A stretch of DNA of 5,386 nt from Alphaproteobacteria bacterium (GTDB lineage Bacteria; Pseudomonadota; Alphaproteobacteria; Puniceispirillales; Puniceispirillaceae). How positions within the stretch are numbered: the stretch's first letter is position 1; each line of letters starts with the position of its first letter. Of the stretch, positions 5,120-5,386 are shown piece by piece. The position numbers and the translations under genes were made by a program. Under the pieces are notes generated by a model. It was not told where the DNA came from and ran no database searches. It saw only the letters and a list, made by a program, of their open reading frames with translations. The stretch is from positions 1 to 5,386 of the forward strand of contig JAACDT010000006.1 of the NCBI GenBank assembly GCA_009936885.1. The letters run 5' to 3'.

Positions 5120-5386
5120 TTACCGAGATTGGACATTTCTCGATTATTTTTGCCTTTGTTTTGTCACTATGTCAGTCTTTTGCCCCTATTTATGCAGCCA
5201 GAAAATCAATAGATGTAATTCACAACGCTACTATCAGATTAGCGATTTTGAATGCCATTTTTGTATTGGTATCTTTTAGCTGTTTAGTATGGGCCTTTAT
5301 TGTATCAGATTTTTCAGTAGCTCTGGTTGCAGAGCATTCCCATTCTAGTAAGCCCATGATCTATAAAATTTCTGGTAGCTGGGGCA
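5116..5386 (+). CDS. ccmF: Cytochrome c heme lyase subunit CcmF, N-terminal part
   Basis: The first 90 residues of CcmF, the large multi-pass inner-membrane protein that with CcmH attaches heme delivered by CcmE to apocytochrome c. The start MITEIGHFSI matches the typical CcmF opening (ELGHF). Hydrophobic segments lie at about 8-26 and 40-63. The next block, WAFIVSDFSVALVAEHS followed by YKISGSWG (83-90), is the conserved periplasmic stretch before the third helix. The ATG at 5116-5118 overlaps the ccmE stop in ATGA, so the two are translationally coupled and co-transcribed. The gene runs off the right edge. The WWD heme-handling motif and the later conserved histidines would lie beyond the window. 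Confidence 0.95.
   Translation, partial: MITEIGHFSIIFAFVLSLCQSFAPIYAARKSIDVIHNATIRLAILNAIFVLVSFSCLVWAFIVSDFSVALVAEHSHSSKPMIYKISGSWG

Noticed and set aside
1..5386. CRISPR array, insertion sequence, tRNA or phage elements
   Set aside because: No spaced repeats, transposase-like ORF, terminal inverted repeats or tRNA-like folds were seen on either strand.

Overview
The window reads as an alphaproteobacterial chromosome segment, AT-rich by eye, with no mobile element or RNA gene that I can see. The clues are a septation protein A (YciB/IspZ family) gene of alphaproteobacterial type and the start of a system I cytochrome c maturation cluster (ccmE overlapping ccmF). The genus cannot be fixed from the sequence; a free-living, possibly aquatic, aerobic member is an inference.

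Layout from left to right. 1-187: open reading without a usable start, probably the tail of an upstream gene, perhaps frameshifted at a T6 run. 212-778 (+): yciB/ispZ, inner membrane. 796-1722 (-): glutathione S-transferase-like protein with an extra C-terminal domain, convergent with yciB. 1871-4168 (-): a sulfur gene set, transcribed right to left: exported two-domain rhodanese (3194-4168), YeeE/YedE-type sulfur transporter (2035-3183), then a 52-residue membrane-anchored peptide with a C-x2-C-x3-C tail (1871-2029). 4169-4684: intergenic region with promoter candidates for both directions. 4685-5119 (+): ccmE, overlapping by ATGA with ccmF (5116 to the window edge).

The three sulfur genes are packed 10 and 5 bases apart, so they are very likely one operon. 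The family roles suggest periplasmic sulfane-sulfur handling by the rhodanese and import of thiosulfate or a related sulfur species by the transporter. The small Cys peptide is a natural candidate for a sulfur relay or accessory subunit, which is inference. The glutathione transferase lies downstream on the same strand after 148 bases and may be functionally linked or separate. The ccmEF pair belongs to heme delivery for c-type cytochromes and is divergent from the sulfur operon.

The least explained parts are the small Cys-rich ORF with its dense hairpins, the perfect palindrome inside the best promoter candidate of the sulfur operon, and the short overlapping reading frames just before ccmE.
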